Shown here: positions 17,426 through 25,800 of the stretch, one piece after another
Numbering within the stretch: the stretch's first letter is position 1
Layout of the letters: the number at the start of each line of letters is the position of its first letter
NCBI GenBank assembly: GCA_903919145.1
Contig: CAIXGW010000296.1
Coordinates: 1-33,925, forward strand
DNA length: 33,925 bases
Direction of reading: 5' to 3'
Origin: an uncultured Myxococcales bacterium
Lineage (GTDB): Bacteria; Myxococcota_A; UBA9042
Program-made: the position numbers and the translations under genes
Notes under the pieces: model-generated
The model's database searches: none
Told to the model about the DNA's origin: nothing
What the model saw: only the letters and a program-made list of their open reading frames with translations

Positions 17426-17443
17426 GTATTACTGTAGTAATAC
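17426..17443 (-). promoter_or_regulatory. Predicted trp operator
   Basis: GTATTACTGTAGTAATAC is a perfect inverted repeat (8-bp arms, 2-base spacer) 31 bases upstream of trpR. It has the same length as the core of the E. coli trp operator and shares its outer GTA/TAC. On the minus strand its downstream half reads TAATAC and could serve as a -10, so repressor binding would block the promoter. No good -35 was found. Confidence 0.7.
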
Positions 17444-17572
17444 GATCCAAGCGTACACAGCGCCGCGGGCGCCGTCAAGGGCCAGGCAGATCGCCAAGGC
17501 CGTCGATCCCATCCAGGTAGCACCTCATCGCGATTTCCAGGCCTTGGGCACCCAAACCCGCCTGGATTCCAA

Positions 17573-18619
17573 TCAGAGCTTGAAGCCGGCCGTCAGCATT
17601 ACCGCGTTCTGAATCTGCCAGTCGTCCAGCACCAGCGGCACCCGGCGGGCTGTGAAGGTGTAGTCCAGAGACAGCCACTTGGCCAGCTTGACCGAGATTC
17701 CCAGACCAAGGTCCGAGGTCATGGCATCCACGCCGGTCTTCTTGCCCGCCGTCGAGTAGGCCGGCAAGAACACGTTGGCCTTGGCTTTCCACGCCACGCC
17801 TTCGGTCACGTCGCCGGCCAGGGCCACTTCAGCCTCGCCGCCCACCTGGGTCGCTGCCTGGATTTCTTTGACTTCCATCTTGCCGGTCTTGGCGTCGTCG
17901 CTGGCTATGGCAAAGCCGTCTTCTGACAGCACTTGCTGGGCGCCGACACCGAGCTTGGTCTTGAGGGTAAACGCCTTGCTCTCGATGGGATTGGCAAAAG
18001 CGCCCACGGTCTCGGCAAAGACCAGGGGATTGAAGGCGCCGCTGATCTGGTAGTTGGTGTTGGCCCCCAGGGTCACCGCCGAGCTGGTGCCGTCGAGCTT
18101 GGTCTTCTTGATCTCGTAGACACCGGGCTTGATCACGTAGTTGTTGAACAATTGTGTGGTGGCGCGCACCCGGCCATAGGGACCAAACCACGGCACGCTG
18201 TGCAGCCGATAGATCGCCGTCGACACCGCCTCGGCCAGGTCCGCTGACTTGAAAAACACCGGGATCTGCGGCGTGCGGGTCTGGGTGTGCTGGATCTTCA
18301 GGGTGTTGAGGCACTCAAAACCACCGGATATCCACTCTGACACGCCTTCTAGCACCAAGCCCAGGGCCACGGTGGTGCCGTCCGTCGCCCCCACCACCGA
18401 GCTTGAGTGGTTGTAGGCGGCCGTAGATCCAAGCGAGAGCTTGTTGGCAAAGCCCTGGGGCTTGGGCTTCTCTTTGAGCACTTCTTTGCGCATTTCTTCT
18501 GGCACTACAACATTTTGGGCGCTGGCGGACTGCGCCAGTCCGTGCGCAGTTAGCAGCGCCAGCCAGCCCAGGCGAACGGCTCTTGGGCGCTGGCGAGAAG
18601 GGGAATGGCATGCGGGCAT
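17573..18619 (-). CDS. DUF3078-like outer-membrane beta-barrel protein
   Basis: A 348-residue exported protein. Residues 1-34 are a signal peptide ending near SASAQ. The mature chain is rich in alternating polar and hydrophobic strands (KLSLGSTAAYNHSS, WKAKANVFLPAY, LGLGISVKLAKWLSLDYTFT) and ends in GFKL, as in outer-membrane barrels. A start at 18619 is supported by GGAGG five bases upstream; an earlier in-frame ATG at 18643 lacks one. The strand layout is like proteins annotated as DUF3078. No ligand can be named. It stands alone between trpR and the divergent NfnAB-like gene. Confidence 0.75.
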   Translation of the reverse strand: MPACHSPSRQRPRAVRLGWLALLTAHGLAQSASAQNVVVPEEMRKEVLKEKPKPQGFANKLSLGSTAAYNHSSSVVGATDGTTVALGLVLEGVSEWISGGFECLNTLKIQHTQTRTPQIPVFFKSADLAEAVSTAIYRLHSVPWFGPYGRVRATTQLFNNYVIKPGVYEIKKTKLDGTSSAVTLGANTNYQISGAFNPLVFAETVGAFANPIESKAFTLKTKLGVGAQQVLSEDGFAIASDDAKTGKMEVKEIQAATQVGGEAEVALAGDVTEGVAWKAKANVFLPAYSTAGKKTGVDAMTSDLGLGISVKLAKWLSLDYTFTARRVPLVLDDWQIQNAVMLTAGFKL

Positions 18620-18796
18620 AGGGACCTCCGTGCGATTTGTCACCTCTCAGAACTCTGCAGAGGCGCTGTGGCGCAAAGATAGCCTAAGCGGTAGCCGTCG
18701 TCTGGCCTGCCGCCGCAAAATCTGCCGCGCTGGGCCGGGCATCTTGGCGCGGAGTCGCGTGGTCAAGCCGTGGCAATCGCCAGCTTGGAGCGGCTG

Positions 18797-18825
18797 TTGA
18801 TGCCGGGCGGATCGGCGCATATTTC
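18797..18825 (+). promoter_or_regulatory. Predicted promoter of the NfnAB-like gene
   Basis: TTGATG (18797-18802) and TATTTC (18820-18825) are 17 bases apart, 76 bases before the start at 18902. Weak matches; the placement in the divergent gap is reasonable. Confidence 0.3.
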
Positions 18826-18859
18826 TGAGTCAGACTGCGTCGTGCGCTGCCAGGGCCGA

Positions 18860-18894
18860 GGGGTAGTAGCCCCAAGTTATCAATGACCAAGGGG
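18860..18894 (+). promoter_or_regulatory. Possible leader switch covering the NfnAB ribosome site
   Basis: A CCCC block (18870-18873) can pair with GGGG at 18860-18863 or with GGGG at 18891-18894, which is part of the ribosome-binding site. The two pairings exclude each other. Stems are only four to five base pairs, so the idea is tentative. Confidence 0.2.
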
Positions 18895-18901
18895 AGTTGC
18901 C

Positions 18902-21277
18902 ATGTACCGCATTGTTGGCCGCCAGGTGATCTCGCCGCTGACGTTTGTGTGGGAGGTAGAAGCCCCCGACGTGGCCCGCTCTGCCCAGCCCGGCCAGTTT
19001 GCCATGGTGCGCCTGCACGAGGGATCAGAGAGAATCCCTTTGACAATAGCCGACTACGACCGAGACCGCGGCACGGTGACCCTGGTAGTCCAGGCCGTGG
19101 GCAAGACGACCCGCGAGATGATGAGCCACTACGCCGCCGGCGATGCCTTTGAAGACTTCGCCGGGCCCCTTGGCAGACCCCAGGAGATTCAAAAGCTGGG
19201 CCATGTGGTGCTGGTTGGCGGCGGCGTGGGCGTAGCGCCTCTCTACCTGCAGACCCGCGCTTTTGCCCAGGCCGGCAACCGCGTCACCAGCATCTTGGGA
19301 TTTCGCAACCGCGACAAAGTCTTCTGGCAAGACCGGTTTCAGCACTGGTCGCAGCGCTGCCTGGTCTGCACCGACGATGGCAGCTACGGCCCGGCCGGCC
19401 TCGTCACCGACGCGCTGCACCGGGTGATCCAAGAGGATCCCCCCGACCTGGTCATCGCCATTGGACCGCTAGCCATGATGCGGGCTTGTGCCGAGGTGAC
19501 GCGCCAGCCGGCGATCCGCACCATGGTCTCGCTCAACGCCATCATGGTCGACGGCACCGGCATGTGCGGCTCTTGCCGCGTCACCCTCAACCAGCCGCAA
19601 GGGGGCAAGCAGGTGGCGTTCGCCTGTGTTCAAGGGCCTGATTTTGATGCGCACCGCGTAGACTTCGCCGAGCTCATCGCCCGGCAGCGGCGCTTTCAGC
19701 CCGCTGAGCAGGACGCCAACCGCGACTTTGCCCACCTGTGCCAGCTCGAAGACCAGCTGCTGCAACAGCAACTGCACAACTACAAGAAGATTCGTGAATT
19801 GGAGCCCAAGCAGGTGCCTCTTCAAGAGCGCGATCCACAGCAGCGGGCCCAAGACTTCGCCGAGGTCAACCACGGCTACAGCTGGCCCGAGGCGCTTCGC
19901 GAGGCCGAGCGCTGCATCCAGTGCGCCCAGCCCAGCTGCATTGCGGGCTGCCCAGTCCACAACGACATTCCGCGCTTCATCCGCCACATCCTGGTGCGCG
20001 ATCTGCCAGGTGCCTTGGCAACCTTACATGAGACCAACGCATTTCCATCGATCTGTGGGCGCGTCTGCCCTCAAGAGACCCAGTGCGAGGCCCAGTGCAT
20101 CATCGGCAAGAAGGTCGAGCCTGTGGCGATCGGTCGGCTGGAGCGCTTTGTCGGCGACCATGCTCAGCCGGGGGCGGGGAAGCCGGCGGAGGCCCAGCCG
20201 CTGCCCCCCGCCGTCCTTGGCCAGGTGGCGGTGGTGGGCTCAGGGCCGGCCGGTCTGGCTGCGGCGGTCGACCTGCGGCGCCTGGGCTGCCAAGTCACCG
20301 TGTTTGAAGCCTTGCACGTGGTCGGCGGGGTGCTGCGCTACGGAATCCCGGCCTTTCGGCTGCCCAGAGAGGTGATTGCCCGCGAGATCCAGCAGCTGCG
20401 CGACCTTGGGGTGCACCTGGAGACCAACAAGATCATTGGCAAGACCTTTACCGTGCCCGAGCTGATGGCCAACCACGGCTTTGACGCTGTCTTTGTGGGA
20501 GCAGGGGCAGGGGCTCCCAGTTTCCTTGGTATCCCTGGGGAATTCGCTGGGCAGGTGCTGAGCGCCAATGAGCTGCTGACCCGCGTCAACTTGATGGGCG
20601 GCGATCCCAACGCGCTGCCGGACACGCCGGTGGGCCTTGGCGATGACGTGGTGGTCATTGGCGCCGGCAACACCGCCATGGACTGCCTGAGGGTGGCCAA
20701 GCGCGTGGGCGCCCGGCGGGTGCGCTGCGTGTACCGGCGTTCCGAGGCGGAGGCGCCAGCCCGCAAAGAAGAGCTGCGCCATGCCAAAGAAGAGGGCATC
20801 GAATTTCTGTTCCAGCACGCGCCAGTAGAGATCCTGCTGACCGACCAGGGCAACGTTTGCGGGCTGCGGGTGGAAACCATGGAGCTGGGCGAGCCCGACG
20901 CCCGCGGTCGTCGCCAGCCGCTGCCTACCGGCCAGCTGGCCGATCTGCCATGCGACACCGTTGTCTACGCCCTGGGCACCGGTGCCAACCCCATCGTGCC
21001 GCAAGCGACCCCTGGTCTGGTGCTGAACCGCTGGGGCAACATAGAAGCCGACGAACACAGCCAAGCCACCAGCGTGCCAGGGGTTTTTGCCGGGGGAGAC
21101 ATTGTGACCGGTGGCGCCACGGTGATCCTGGCCATGGGAGCGGGCCGCCGCGCCGCCACCGCCATTGCCGCCTGGCTGCAGGCGGGCAAGCCGCACTGGC
21201 CAGTCAGCGATGCCGACCTGGCCGCGTTCAGGCTGGCCGCCTCTGCCGCCAAGCCAGCGGCTACGGCACCTTCTTGA
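18902..21277 (+). CDS. Fused NfnA-NfnB-like NADH-dependent ferredoxin:NADP oxidoreductase
   Basis: A 791-residue cytoplasmic flavoprotein. Residues 1-275 match the NfnA/SudB subunit: an FAD/NAD reductase fold (VVLVGGGVGVAPLYLQ) and a [2Fe-2S] site with Asp218, Cys222, Cys225 and Cys242 (VDGTGMCGSC). Residues about 325-780 match NfnB/GltA small subunit: two four-Cys groups (338, 341, 346, 350 and 385, 389, 395, 399) for [4Fe-4S] clusters, an FAD motif (VVGSGPAGLAAA), an NADPH motif (VIGAGNTAMD) and a final GGDIVTGGATVILAMGAGR. In the two-subunit form the enzyme bifurcates electrons between NADH, NADPH and ferredoxin. Here both are one chain. GGGGAG precedes the ATG. The 3' end overlaps the convergent propeller gene by 17 bases. 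Confidence 0.92.
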   Translation: MYRIVGRQVISPLTFVWEVEAPDVARSAQPGQFAMVRLHEGSERIPLTIADYDRDRGTVTLVVQAVGKTTREMMSHYAAGDAFEDFAGPLGRPQEIQKLGHVVLVGGGVGVAPLYLQTRAFAQAGNRVTSILGFRNRDKVFWQDRFQHWSQRCLVCTDDGSYGPAGLVTDALHRVIQEDPPDLVIAIGPLAMMRACAEVTRQPAIRTMVSLNAIMVDGTGMCGSCRVTLNQPQGGKQVAFACVQGPDFDAHRVDFAELIARQRRFQPAEQDANRDFAHLCQLEDQLLQQQLHNYKKIRELEPKQVPLQERDPQQRAQDFAEVNHGYSWPEALREAERCIQCAQPSCIAGCPVHNDIPRFIRHILVRDLPGALATLHETNAFPSICGRVCPQETQCEAQCIIGKKVEPVAIGRLERFVGDHAQPGAGKPAEAQPLPPAVLGQVAVVGSGPAGLAAAVDLRRLGCQVTVFEALHVVGGVLRYGIPAFRLPREVIAREIQQLRDLGVHLETNKIIGKTFTVPELMANHGFDAVFVGAGAGAPSFLGIPGEFAGQVLSANELLTRVNLMGGDPNALPDTPVGLGDDVVVIGAGNTAMDCLRVAKRVGARRVRCVYRRSEAEAPARKEELRHAKEEGIEFLFQHAPVEILLTDQGNVCGLRVETMELGEPDARGRRQPLPTGQLADLPCDTVVYALGTGANPIVPQATPGLVLNRWGNIEADEHSQATSVPGVFAGGDIVTGGATVILAMGAGRRAATAIAAWLQAGKPHWPVSDADLAAFRLAASAAKPAATAPS

Positions 21278-23471
21278 TCAGCTGCTGGCGCAGCGGATGG
21301 TCGGCCCAGTAGTCCAGCCGCGCCGCCAGCTGCAGCCGATCGCCAGACAGCTGGCCCTGCAATAGCTCGTAGCCCAGCAGCGCCAGAATTTGGCCGCGCC
21401 AGAAGATCGGCCGGGCATTGCCGTACCAATCGGTGCAAGAGGCCCGGCACTGGTCGTCGGCCTTGGTGGCGCGCCGGCTGGCCTGCAGAGACCCCAACAG
21501 GCGCAGCTGCAGATCCTTGACCGCCAGGAACAGTACCTGGGCCGAGCCCGCCGGCTGCGCAGCCTCTTTGGCCAAGCCCAGCCCGCCCATCGCTGCCTCG
21601 GAGTCGCCACCGCTGACAATCGGCAGCCCAAGCAAGCCACTGCCCGCTCCGGTGGGCTGAAAGAAGAAGCCGTGGGTCCGCGACTCACTCTGGGCGGCGC
21701 CCTGGTGCAGGTACTGGCCAGCCGCGGTTGGAGCCTCGCCGCCAAGGGCAATGCTGGTCAAGGCCAGGTCGGTGGCGCGCGCCCCCACCACCACGGCGTC
21801 GCTGCCCAGCGGCTCGATCCGATCGGCGCCATGGCTCAGCGGCACCTGGGCTAGCTTGCCCGTGGCGCGGTGGACCAGGAACAGCGGGGGCTTGTTGGCG
21901 CGGCGATCGCCAAACCAGTCCTGGCTGGCGCCATACAGCAGCCACTGCCCCACAAAGCGATTCTGCAGCTCTGCCTGACCTGGTCCGGGCAACAGCTGAT
22001 AATGTTGGGGATTGCCGGCACCGCCGCTTGGGGTAAATGCCGTGGCTGGCAAGCTCAGCAGGGCCAGCGCCTTGCCCTGGGGCCAGTCGGCCCGCCACAT
22101 GCCGTCTGCGCCTCCCTGGCGCTGCACCAGGACCTGCAGGGTACCATCGGCTTGTTCACTAAAGCTCAGCTGGTCCAGGGGTTGACCCCAGACGCGGGCG
22201 GCGGTGGGCGGGGTGCCGTTCAAGGGCACGCGGTAGCACACGCCTCCGGCTGCGCCAGGCAAGGCCGCCAGGGCCTCGGGCTCCGCGGAGCCGGCGCCCA
22301 CCCACAGATACACCGCCTGCGACGACACATAGAAGGTGTGCGCGCTTGGGCCGATCAGCGCGTCCGCAGTGCAGGTGATCTGCGGCTCGCGGACATCGCA
22401 GCGCAGCACTGCGTGGACCATCGGCGCGTGGGTAGGCTGGATGGGCTGAAACAAGTGCTCTTGTTCAATGAGATCCGTCCAGGCGCCTTGGGTCGGTGGC
22501 TGGCCCTTTTCGCCGCGGCGCTGGGCGGGCAGCTGGGTCTGGGCGTCGTCGCCCCAGCCTTGCAGCAGCGGAATCGGCACGTACATCACCAAGGTGTGCT
22601 GGATCAGCCGCGACGCGTAGTTGTGCGAAGAGTAGTAGTCCTGCGAGCGCAGCACCGCGGTGCCCAAGCGCTGGAACTGGCCAGCCTGATCCACAGAGAA
22701 GCTGCGGACTTCGGTGCCGCCGCTGCCGTAGGCATAGCCAATGACCAGGGCGATATCGCCGTCGATCAACAGCTCGTCGTACCACGCGTTGGCAAACCCG
22801 CCGCCGGGAGTCTTGCCGGGGTCGGTCGGCGGAGCGATGTCGATGGCGCCAACGGCCTTGGGCTCGGGGCCGCTGAGATCGATGCTGAACAACCGCCCGC
22901 GCCGCAACACGATTAGCTGGTCGCCGTGGGTCTTGACGATGTCGCCCTCGTCGACCCCAGCCTCTTGGTTGTTGGTGATGCCGCCCGCGCCCAAGCCGCT
23001 GAACAGGCCGCCGCCGCTGCTGCCGCTGGCTTTGGCCGCTGCCCCTGCCGGCGAACCCGCAATGCCCAGACCGCCACCGCCCACGCCGCCACCGGCCATA
23101 CCGCCGCCGACCATGCCCAGCCCGCCAAAGCCCAACGCGCCGCTGCGCTGGCCGCCTTTTTGGCGCTTGGCCACCACCTCGCGGGTGTAGGCGGCAAAAG
23201 CCTCTGCCGAGCCAAAGGGTTTTAGCTCCGCCGCCGCGGTCGCAGCCTGAGCGGCAGTGGCCGCCTGGGCCAGCTCGGCCGGCGTCACCGCTACGGCAAG
23301 GTCCGCCGCGCTCTTCGGCGCCGCGCTGACGTCCGCAGGGGCGGTGGCGGTGCGGGTGGGGCCAGACGGCTTGCAGGCAATTGCCGCCAGTACACAGACA
23401 ATGGCCAAGGCTTTTGAGGCATGGCGCCAGGGCAAGCCAGCAAAGGGCAGGGCGAGAGGGGGGCGAAGCAT
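21261..23471 (-). CDS. Beta-propeller lipoprotein (PF09826-like)
   Basis: A 736-residue exported protein of the family annotated as secreted C-terminal beta-propeller proteins. A signal with lipobox LAAIAC (Cys33) makes it a likely lipoprotein. Residues about 105-175 hold a Gly-rich linker (GGLGMVGGGMAGGGVGGGG). The propeller begins with VDEGDIVKTHGDQLIVLRRG, the family's hallmark, and continues with repeated blade-like strands (HTFYVSSQAVYLWVGAG, GSDAVVVGARATDLALTSI). AGGAG precedes the ATG. Function is unknown; relatives are surface or periplasmic proteins. The last 17 bases overlap the end of the NfnAB-like gene on the other strand. Confidence 0.88.
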   Translation of the reverse strand: MLRPPLALPFAGLPWRHASKALAIVCVLAAIACKPSGPTRTATAPADVSAAPKSAADLAVAVTPAELAQAATAAQAATAAAELKPFGSAEAFAAYTREVVAKRQKGGQRSGALGFGGLGMVGGGMAGGGVGGGGLGIAGSPAGAAAKASGSSGGGLFSGLGAGGITNNQEAGVDEGDIVKTHGDQLIVLRRGRLFSIDLSGPEPKAVGAIDIAPPTDPGKTPGGGFANAWYDELLIDGDIALVIGYAYGSGGTEVRSFSVDQAGQFQRLGTAVLRSQDYYSSHNYASRLIQHTLVMYVPIPLLQGWGDDAQTQLPAQRRGEKGQPPTQGAWTDLIEQEHLFQPIQPTHAPMVHAVLRCDVREPQITCTADALIGPSAHTFYVSSQAVYLWVGAGSAEPEALAALPGAAGGVCYRVPLNGTPPTAARVWGQPLDQLSFSEQADGTLQVLVQRQGGADGMWRADWPQGKALALLSLPATAFTPSGGAGNPQHYQLLPGPGQAELQNRFVGQWLLYGASQDWFGDRRANKPPLFLVHRATGKLAQVPLSHGADRIEPLGSDAVVVGARATDLALTSIALGGEAPTAAGQYLHQGAAQSESRTHGFFFQPTGAGSGLLGLPIVSGGDSEAAMGGLGLAKEAAQPAGSAQVLFLAVKDLQLRLLGSLQASRRATKADDQCRASCTDWYGNARPIFWRGQILALLGYELLQGQLSGDRLQLAARLDYWADHPLRQQLIKKVP

Positions 23472-23781
23472 GGGCGGCTCCTGGCAGCGGGGGGCGGTAG
23501 CGGCCGCGGCGACCGGCGGGCGATCTTAGGGCCTGGGCCAGCACAAATCGATCATTTTGTGCCCTGGGCGCTGCCAAGCTGACCCAGGGGCGACCTTGGC
23601 GCCATCTGGCTGAGACGCCGCTGCACCTCTGGCGGTCTGACCAGCGCCGGCGGCCACCGTCTTCTGGGCCCAGCGGCAGGCCACAATGGCTAGGCTCCAT
23701 GGCAAAATTGTGCTATCACCCGCCGCGGTGAAGCGCCCAGCCGTGCCCCCTTGGCCCAGAGCGCGCCCGCCGGAGGCAGAC
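23472..23781. other. Divergent intergenic region
   Basis: About 310 bases between the divergent propeller and transporter genes, so it should hold both promoters. A plus-strand TGCTATCAC at 23711 is a possible extended -10 without a -35. The transporter frame is open upstream to 23686 but the start at 23782 has the ribosome site. Nothing else was seen. Confidence 0.4.
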
Positions 23782-25701
23782 ATGAGCACAGCAGACGCAG
23801 CGACACCAGAGCACAAGCCCGATTGGCTCACGCAGTACTTCTTGGACTTCAAGGTGCTGGGCGATAACCCCTTTGCATTTTGGGTAGTCCAGTTCATTAA
23901 TCTTTTGGATTCTTTGGGCTATTTTGCGCTGCTGGGCGTTGGCACGCTGTTTCTCAACCAGACCATCGGCATGGACAAGGTGATGACGGGTTACACCTTC
24001 ACCGCCTTTACCACGTTGATCACCTTGTCCTTGTTTGTGGCGGGCGCTGTCACGGACTCGCTGGGCATCAACAAGTCGCTCAGCATTGCCCAGGGCATTG
24101 CTTTGGTGACCCGCACGACCATCGCGATCTGCGGCCTGTCGCCAGACATTCCCGGCCGCGGCTGGATCGTCGCAGCGGCGCTGGTGATTTCTGCCCCTGG
24201 CGCGGCTATGACCCAGACCGTCTTCCAGGCGGCCAACAAGCGCTACTCGTCGCGAAAGAGCCGCTCGGCCTCTTTCAACATCTGGTACCTCATCATGAAC
24301 ATCGGCGCCATGGCCGGCGGCCTGGCCATCGACGTGGTGCGGGTTAACCTGGGCGTCTCGCTGTCTTGGATCTTTGTGATGGCCGCCGCCGCCGCCGGCA
24401 TCAACGTGGTCGTCACCCTGCTCTTTGTGCGCAATACCGCAAAAGTGCTGGAAGAAGGCGAGCTGCCAGAGCCTGAAGCCGACGCCAGCGCGCCCAAGAA
24501 GGGCGGCATCCAGATCATGAAGGAAGTGGTCAAGGAGTCGGCCTTCTGGCGCTTCATTGTGCTGATGGTGGCAGTGTTGGGCGTCCGCGCGGTGTTTTCC
24601 TACATGTACCTGCTGATGCCGCAGTACTGGGTCGAGGTGATCGAGCAGACCGGCAGCGCCAAGACCGACCAGGGCCTGCTGCAGGCCATCAACCCGGTGC
24701 TTATCGTCGGTGGCCTGATCCTGTTCATCCCCATCGCCAACCGCTTCAACGTGTTCAAGATGCTGATTTCGGGTGCCTTTATCAGCGCGGCCTCGCTGCT
24801 GGTGCTGGTGCTGCCGTGGCAGTGGTTTGGTCCGACCATGGCCCAGGGCTACTTTGCCATGGCCGTGGTCATGCTGACCGTGCTGTCGATCGGCGAGCTG
24901 GCCTGGAGCCCCAAGCTGACCGAGTACACCGCCGCCATCGCTCCCCACGGCCAAGAGGGCACTTACCTTGGCCTGTCGATGATGCCGTGGTTTGTCGCCA
25001 AGCTGGCGGTCAGCGCCATGTCTGGGCACATGCTAGAGCGTTGGGTGCCAGAGGGCCGCGGCCTGCAGACCTTGTGCAGCGCCGACGTGCCGTTCTGGGA
25101 CACCCCAGAGGCCATGTGGGGCGTGCTGTTCCTGTGGGCCTTTGTCGGCCCGGCGGTGGCGCTGTTTCTCAAGGGTTGGCTGACGGCTGGCGCCGATCTG
25201 GACCCGGCGGTCAAGCCCACGCCCGAGTCGACGCGGCGCTTCCGCATGCAAGCCGCCGTGTTTGCGCTGGTCTTTATGGGGGCGTGCAGCGCATTCTTCT
25301 ACAAGAACGCGGCAGTCCAGGCGGCGCCCGTCAACGGCGCCGATGGCAAGCCCTTGCCGCCGGCCGTGCGCACCGCCGCCGAAGCCCAGACCTGCGGCTG
25401 CTACTTTGCCGACAAGTCCAGCCTCGGCGCCAAGCTGTGCAAAGAGGCTCAGCCCGCGGCCCTCAAAGAAGAGGCGGCCCAGAAGGAATTCCGCAAGCAG
25501 TGCCTGACCGCTTGGTTTGCCGATCCGGTGACCAAGTGCTCTGCCCTGTGCAGCTCCTTGCCGGCCAATGACAAAGCCGGCACCACGGCCGAGCAGGCCC
25601 AGGCTACCTGCCAGGCCAAGTGCAGCGCGATGGCCCAGGCGCCCAAGGTGGCGGCCGACCAGACTGGCGTCTGCGCAGGCCGGGTGCTGGCGCTAGAGTA
25701 G
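23782..25701 (+). CDS. POT-family (MFS) peptide transporter with Cys-rich C-terminal tail
   Basis: A 639-residue polytopic membrane protein of the proton-dependent oligopeptide transporter type. The N-terminal helices carry FINLLDSLGYFALLGVGTLF (family pattern ExxxxYG-like region altered), then FNIWYLIMNIGAMAGGLAID, equivalent to the FYWxINxG motif, and about 12 helices in all up to residue 520. After the last helix (FALVFMGACSAFFYKNAA) comes a soluble tail of about 115 residues with nine Cys (CGCYF, KLCKE, QCL, KCSALC, TCQAKC, VCAG). CGGAGG five bases upstream fixes the ATG at 23782. Usual family members lack such a tail, which may face the periplasm and form disulfides or bind metal (inference). 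The substrate is unknown. Confidence 0.87.
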   Translation: MSTADAATPEHKPDWLTQYFLDFKVLGDNPFAFWVVQFINLLDSLGYFALLGVGTLFLNQTIGMDKVMTGYTFTAFTTLITLSLFVAGAVTDSLGINKSLSIAQGIALVTRTTIAICGLSPDIPGRGWIVAAALVISAPGAAMTQTVFQAANKRYSSRKSRSASFNIWYLIMNIGAMAGGLAIDVVRVNLGVSLSWIFVMAAAAAGINVVVTLLFVRNTAKVLEEGELPEPEADASAPKKGGIQIMKEVVKESAFWRFIVLMVAVLGVRAVFSYMYLLMPQYWVEVIEQTGSAKTDQGLLQAINPVLIVGGLILFIPIANRFNVFKMLISGAFISAASLLVLVLPWQWFGPTMAQGYFAMAVVMLTVLSIGELAWSPKLTEYTAAIAPHGQEGTYLGLSMMPWFVAKLAVSAMSGHMLERWVPEGRGLQTLCSADVPFWDTPEAMWGVLFLWAFVGPAVALFLKGWLTAGADLDPAVKPTPESTRRFRMQAAVFALVFMGACSAFFYKNAAVQAAPVNGADGKPLPPAVRTAAEAQTCGCYFADKSSLGAKLCKEAQPAALKEEAAQKEFRKQCLTAWFADPVTKCSALCSSLPANDKAGTTAEQAQATCQAKCSAMAQAPKVAADQTGVCAGRVLALE

Positions 25702-25800
25702 CGAAACCGCCCGGGGCGCCCCTCGCCCGACCAAGCACCCCAACCTATCCTGTAGCAGGCAGCCCAGCCGGTGGGGCTGGCGCCGCAAAGGGAGGCTGTG

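Noticed and set aside
25714..25723. GGGGCGCCCC palindrome after the transporter as a terminator
   Set aside because: No loop and no T run follow it; it is probably GC-rich chance.
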